Origin: GCA-2717185 sp964386465
GTDB lineage: Bacteria; Pseudomonadota; Alphaproteobacteria; UBA8366; GCA-2717185
Assembly: GCA_964386465.1 (NCBI GenBank)
Contig: CAYLTU010000089.1
Span: 1-20,150, forward strand
Direction of reading: 5' to 3'
Length of the DNA: 20,150 nucleotides
The translations under genes and the position numbers were made by a program. Numbering within the stretch: the first letter of the stretch is position 1; the number at the start of each line of letters is the position of its first letter. Positions 16,875 to 20,150 of the stretch are shown here, piece after piece. The notes under the pieces are model-generated. The model was not told the origin of the DNA. It worked only from the letters and a program-made list of their open reading frames with translations, and ran no database searches.

Positions 16875-18679
16875 TCAGACCGCCGCCAGCACGCTGTCGC
16901 GGATGTCCACGTCGAACTGCAGGGCAGCGAGCCGCGCGTACAGCCGATTGCTTCGCAGCAACGCCGCGTGGCTGCCGATAGCGACGGCGCGGCCCTCGTC
17001 CATCACGACGATCCGGTCGGCATTAACGACGGTCGACAGGCGGTGCGCGATGACCAGGGTCGTCCGGCCCGCCTTCAGTTTCTCCAACGCCTTTTGCACC
17101 AAGCGCTCGTTTTCCGCGTCGAGCGCACTGGTCGCCTCGTCGAGCAGCAACACCGACGGATCGCGCAACAGGGCGCGGGCGAGCGAAAGGCGCTGGCGTT
17201 GTCCGCCCGACAGGCGCACGCCCTTCTCGCCCAAGAAGGTCGCGAAGCCGTCCGGCAAACGGTCGAGGAACTCCGCCGCCGCGGCCGCTTCCGCCGCCGC
17301 GCGGACCGCCGCGTTGTCGGCGTCCGGACGGCCGTAACGGATATTCTCCCAGGCGTCCGCGCCAAAGATTACCGGGTCCTGCGGCACCTGCGCATAACGC
17401 TCCCTAACGGCCTGTGGGTCAGCCGCCCGGATATCCACACCGTCGATTCGAATACATCCCGCTTCAGGGTCGTAGAACCGCAACAGCAGTTGGAACACGG
17501 TCGACTTGCCTGCCCCAGAGGGACCGACAAGCGCCACCGTCTCGCCGGGCTTCACATCGAGCGAGAATTCGACCACGGCCGGCAGATCGGGCCGCGACGG
17601 GTAATGAAATGTGACGTTCTCGAACCGCACGCGCCCTTCCGCCGGGTCCGGCAAGGGCCGCGGGTTGTCGGGCGCCGTGATCTCCGGCTCCGCTTCGAGC
17701 AGCTCGATCAGCCGCTCGGTGGCGCCGGCGGCGCGCTGCAGTTCGCCATAAACTCGCTGATCACGCCGACCGAGAACGCAACCATGGTGGCGTAGAAGAC
17801 GAAGGCGGTAAGCTCACTGGCCGTGATCTCGCCGGCCTGCAGATCGCGCCCACCGATCCACAGGATGAAGCCGACCGATGCGAAAACCAGCAGGATGACG
17901 ATCGAGGTCAGGAAGCCGCGCATCAGGATACGGGAAATCGCAACCCTGAAGGCATTGTCGACCTCGCCGGCGAACCGCTTGCGATCCTCGCTCTCGTGCG
18001 TAAACGCCTGCACCGTGCGCATGGCGTTGATCGACTCCTCGGCGAAGGCGCCGACATCCGCGACCCGGTCCTGGCTGGCCCGCGACAGCCGCCGCACCCG
18101 CCGCCCGAAGATCATGATCGGCGCCACGACCAGCGGCACGACGAGCAGCACCATGCCGGTCAGCTTGGGGTCGGTCACGAACAGCATCACGACGCCGCCG
18201 ACCAGGTTGAGCACGTTGCGCAGCGCGATCGAGGCGGACGACCCGATAACGGTTTGCAGCAAGGTGGTGTCGGTGGTCAGCCGCGACAACACCTCGCCGG
18301 TGCGCGTCGTCTCGAAGAAACCGGTGTGCAGTGACAGGATCCGGTCGAACACCGCCTGCCGCAGATCGGCCACGACCCGCTCGCCGATCCAGGAAACGAA
18401 ATAGAATCGCGCGAAGGTGCCCAGCGCCATGACGACCGCGAGCGACAGTAGGAAAACCAGCGCCCGGTCCAGCGCCGCCGCGTCGCCCGCCGCGAAGCCG
18501 CCGTCGATCAGCGCTTTCAGCCCCTGCCCGATCGCCAGCCCCGTCAGCACGGTCACCAGCAACGCCGCGACCGCCGCCGCGACACGCGCCTTATAGGGCT
18601 TCAGAAAACCCGCGGTGCGCGACAGGTATCGCAGATTACGGCCCTTGGGCCGGTCGAAAGATGCTGTGTTGGGCGGCAC
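16875..18679 (-). pseudogene. ABC exporter half-transporter (MsbA/ABCB-like), frameshifted
   Basis: Two adjoining frames encode one ABC half-transporter that would be 601 aa if joined. The start is GTG 18679 with AGGA 7 nt upstream. Residues 1-309 form the six-helix membrane domain (FFETTRTGEVLSRLTTDTTL is the family coupling region). After GVISE the frame goes wrong and stops at 17708; one frame over, from 17753, the text resumes as VYGELQRAAGATERLIELLE and continues into a complete ATPase domain: Walker A GPSGAGKS (about 386-393 in the joined protein), Q-loop PQDP, signature LSGGQ (about 490-494), Walker B VLLLDE (about 510-515), and His in IAHRLSTV (about 546). A single missing base between 17752 and 17753 explains it. 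All catalytic motifs are intact, so the break is recent or a sequence error. Confidence 0.87.
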
Positions 18680-18754
18680 AAGCCTGTCCTAAGCGGGTGG
18701 AGCGTATACATGTTGCGCGGCGTGGAAAAAGGCAAGGGCGCGCAACTCTTTCAT

Positions 18755-18784
18755 CGTCGCCCTCGGGCTCGACCCGAGGGCCCA
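18755..18784. repeat. REP-like palindromic repeat, doublet 2 left unit
   Basis: A 30-base unit with stem CCCTCGGG / CCCGAGGG and loop CTCGA, flanked by CGTCG and CCCA, the same architecture as the units near 16652. It lies 75 bases upstream of the ABC transporter start, in the 313-base divergent gap before the hydroxy-acid oxidase gene. Confidence 0.85.
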
Positions 18785-18866
18785 TGCTGATAACGGAACG
18801 CGACGGCTAAAGGATTCGCATTACGGCGTTGCGTATACCAATTCAGCCCAGGGAGCAGTTGCAAGT

Positions 18867-18896
18867 TGGGTCCTCGGGTCGAGCCCGAGGACGACG
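18867..18896. repeat. REP-like palindromic repeat, doublet 2 right unit
   Basis: The reverse complement of this unit matches 18755-18784 at 28 of 30 bases. The two differences fall opposite each other in the stem (C-G in one, T-A in the other), so pairing is kept. The 82 bases between the two units show no recognisable gene fragment. Confidence 0.85.
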
Positions 18897-18992
18897 CGTT
18901 GAACGGCAACGACCCCCGCCCACCTCTTGCTCCGCCCCAGCCCACCGCCTAGGATCGGCGGCCTTTTTTCAACGACCACTGGAATCCGACCC

Positions 18993-20084
18993 GTGAGCGA
19001 TCTTGCCGCCGAGTACCCGTCACTGCACGACATCGTGCAGCGCGCCTTCAACAACCTGTCCGACGGGGCCTGGGGCTATCTGGCGGGCGGCGCGGAGAGC
19101 GAGACGACGTTGCGGCGCAACCGGATGGCGCTGGACACGCTGGCCCTGCGGCCGCGGGTCTGCCGCAACGTGGCGAAGCTGGACACCAGCGGCACGCTGC
19201 TGGGGCAGAAGATGCGGATTCCGGTGCTGCTGGCGCCGATCGGCTCGCTGGAGACCTTCGATCCCAGCCGGCGCGGCGGACCGTCGTCGGCCGAGGCGGC
19301 GGGCGAATTCGATATCGTGCACATGCTGAGCTCGCGCTGTGCGCCGGGGCTGGAGGAGACGGCGGCGGCGGCGGACAATGCGCGCATCTTCCAGCTCTAT
19401 GTCCGCGGCGGCGACGATTTCGAGGACGACTACGTCAAGCGCGCGCTCGACAACGGGTTTTACGCCTTCGCCATCACCGTCGACACGGCGCATTACAGCC
19501 GCCGCGAACGCGATTTCGACAACCGCTTCGTCAAGACCTGGCGGGTCGGCGCGGGCGGCATGGAGTACCAGGCGCTCTACACCTGGGACAACGTCAAGCG
19601 CTTTAAGGACAAGCACGACGTGCCATTGATCCTCAAAGGCATCGCCACGGCGGAAGACGCGGCGCTGTGCGTCGAGCACGGCGTCGACGGCGTCTACGTC
19701 TCCAACCATGGCGGCCGCCAGCTCGACCACGGGCGCGGCTCGATCGACGTGCTGCCGGAAGTCGTCGAGGCGGTCGGCGGCAAGGCGGCGGTCATCGTCG
19801 ACGGCGCCATCAACCGCGGCACCGACATCGTCAAGGCCATCGCGCTGGGCGCCGACGCGGTCGGCATCGGCCGCATGCAGGGCTATGGGCTGGCGGCCGA
19901 CGGCAAGGACGGGCTGGTCCGCGTGCTGGAGCTGCTGGAAGAGGAGATCCAGATCGCCTTCGGCCTGCTCGGCGTCACCAGCTTCGCGGAGCTGGACGCG
20001 AGCTATCTGCACAAGGCCGACCCGGTCAACCTGCCGCACGTGACCAGCGCCTTCCCGATGATCGATCTGCCGCACCGGTATTAG
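18993..20084 (+). CDS. FMN-dependent alpha-hydroxy-acid oxidizing protein
   Basis: A 363-aa TIM-barrel flavoenzyme of the glycolate oxidase / L-lactate dehydrogenase / lactate oxidase family, oxidising an L-2-hydroxy acid to the 2-oxo acid. Visible active-site elements: Tyr in GYLAGGAESET (near 29), FQLYV with Tyr136, Lys215 in LILKG, His239 and Arg242 in SNHGGRQLD, and the phosphate-binding segment IVDGAINRGTDIVKAIALGA followed by GIGR. The usual GGxRRGTD motif reads GAINRGTD here, a mild departure. I prefer GTG 18993 (MSDLAAEYPSLHDIV) because the upstream extension to 18927 is low-complexity and unlike the family; the ribosome binding site is weak. It is transcribed away from the ABC gene. 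The substrate is not assignable, and whether it is an oxidase or a quinone-linked dehydrogenase is open. Confidence 0.9.
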   Translation: MSDLAAEYPSLHDIVQRAFNNLSDGAWGYLAGGAESETTLRRNRMALDTLALRPRVCRNVAKLDTSGTLLGQKMRIPVLLAPIGSLETFDPSRRGGPSSAEAAGEFDIVHMLSSRCAPGLEETAAAADNARIFQLYVRGGDDFEDDYVKRALDNGFYAFAITVDTAHYSRRERDFDNRFVKTWRVGAGGMEYQALYTWDNVKRFKDKHDVPLILKGIATAEDAALCVEHGVDGVYVSNHGGRQLDHGRGSIDVLPEVVEAVGGKAAVIVDGAINRGTDIVKAIALGADAVGIGRMQGYGLAADGKDGLVRVLELLEEEIQIAFGLLGVTSFAELDASYLHKADPVNLPHVTSAFPMIDLPHRY

Positions 20085-20150
20085 GTAAATCGCCCTCTCC
20101 CTCCGGAGACCTCTGCAAAATGGCGAAAGTGGCCGCCGTCCACCCCCACC

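Noticed and set aside
17745..17760. Programmed -1 ribosomal frameshift joining the two ABC halves
   Set aside because: The sequence around GAGTTTATG is not a slippery heptamer, no obvious downstream stem was seen, and this transporter family is not known to use frameshifting.
16652..18896. CRISPR-like array
   Set aside because: Only four palindromic units in inverted pairs with very unequal spacing; no regular direct repeats or cas genes.
19020..20075. Long minus-strand open frame opposite the hydroxy-acid oxidase gene
   Set aside because: Composition is Asp/Arg/Val/Ala-rich with no motif, while the plus strand carries a complete flavoenzyme.

Overview
The window looks like a chromosomal stretch from a GC-rich alphaproteobacterium, probably Rhodospirillales-like. 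This is inferred from gene types, GTG/ATG starts with GGAG-type ribosome binding sites, a lysine-rich class I cytochrome c, and short palindromic repeats of the CTCGGG...CCCGAG type that are common in alphaproteobacterial intergenic DNA. No rRNA, tRNA, CRISPR array, prophage or intact insertion sequence is visible. Most of it is ordinary metabolic and housekeeping content, with three decayed or interrupted genes.

Layout. Positions 1-209 (-) hold the start of an unrecognised gene cut by the window edge. An SDR oxidoreductase (360-1148, -) diverges from an HD-domain phosphohydrolase (1214-1789, +). Then comes a tight plus-strand block: amidase (1831-3237), a D-2-hydroxyglutarate-dehydrogenase-like FAD/metal oxidoreductase (3237-4646), the gutted remains of an SDR gene (4650-4899), an SCP-x-type thiolase (4915-6162) and a crotonase-family protein (6168-6953). 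The block reads like a small catabolic operon for an amide or acyl-CoA substrate, from which the dehydrogenase step has been lost locally. It ends tail-to-tail, overlapping by 4 nt, with glpD (6950-8422, -).

From 8604 to 12501 the plus strand carries a secreted cytochrome c, a PaaK/CapK-like adenylate-forming enzyme, an RpfG-type response regulator with an HD-GYP domain (c-di-GMP turnover) and a glutathione S-transferase. From 16572 down to 12520 the minus strand carries a zinc-ribbon SAM methyltransferase, a GNAT acetyltransferase (start codon abutting the previous stop), a second GST, an Ldh2-family malate/lactate dehydrogenase and a small MscS channel. The first three are closely packed.

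From 16573 to 18992 an MsbA/ABCB-like half transporter (16875-18679, -) is broken by a single-base frameshift at about 17752/17753. It has a doublet of palindromic repeats on each side. The doublet at 16652-16852 encloses the N- and C-terminal scraps of a GIY-YIG nuclease gene. The doublet at 18755-18896 encloses unrelated DNA. The four repeat units differ from each other by paired, compensating changes in the stem, so the hairpin itself appears to be conserved. The window closes with an FMN-dependent alpha-hydroxy-acid oxidase (18993-20084, +).

I did not find a convincing new defence or metabolic system. The most interesting material is the repeat-doublet/GIY-YIG composite and the cluster of three gene-decay events.
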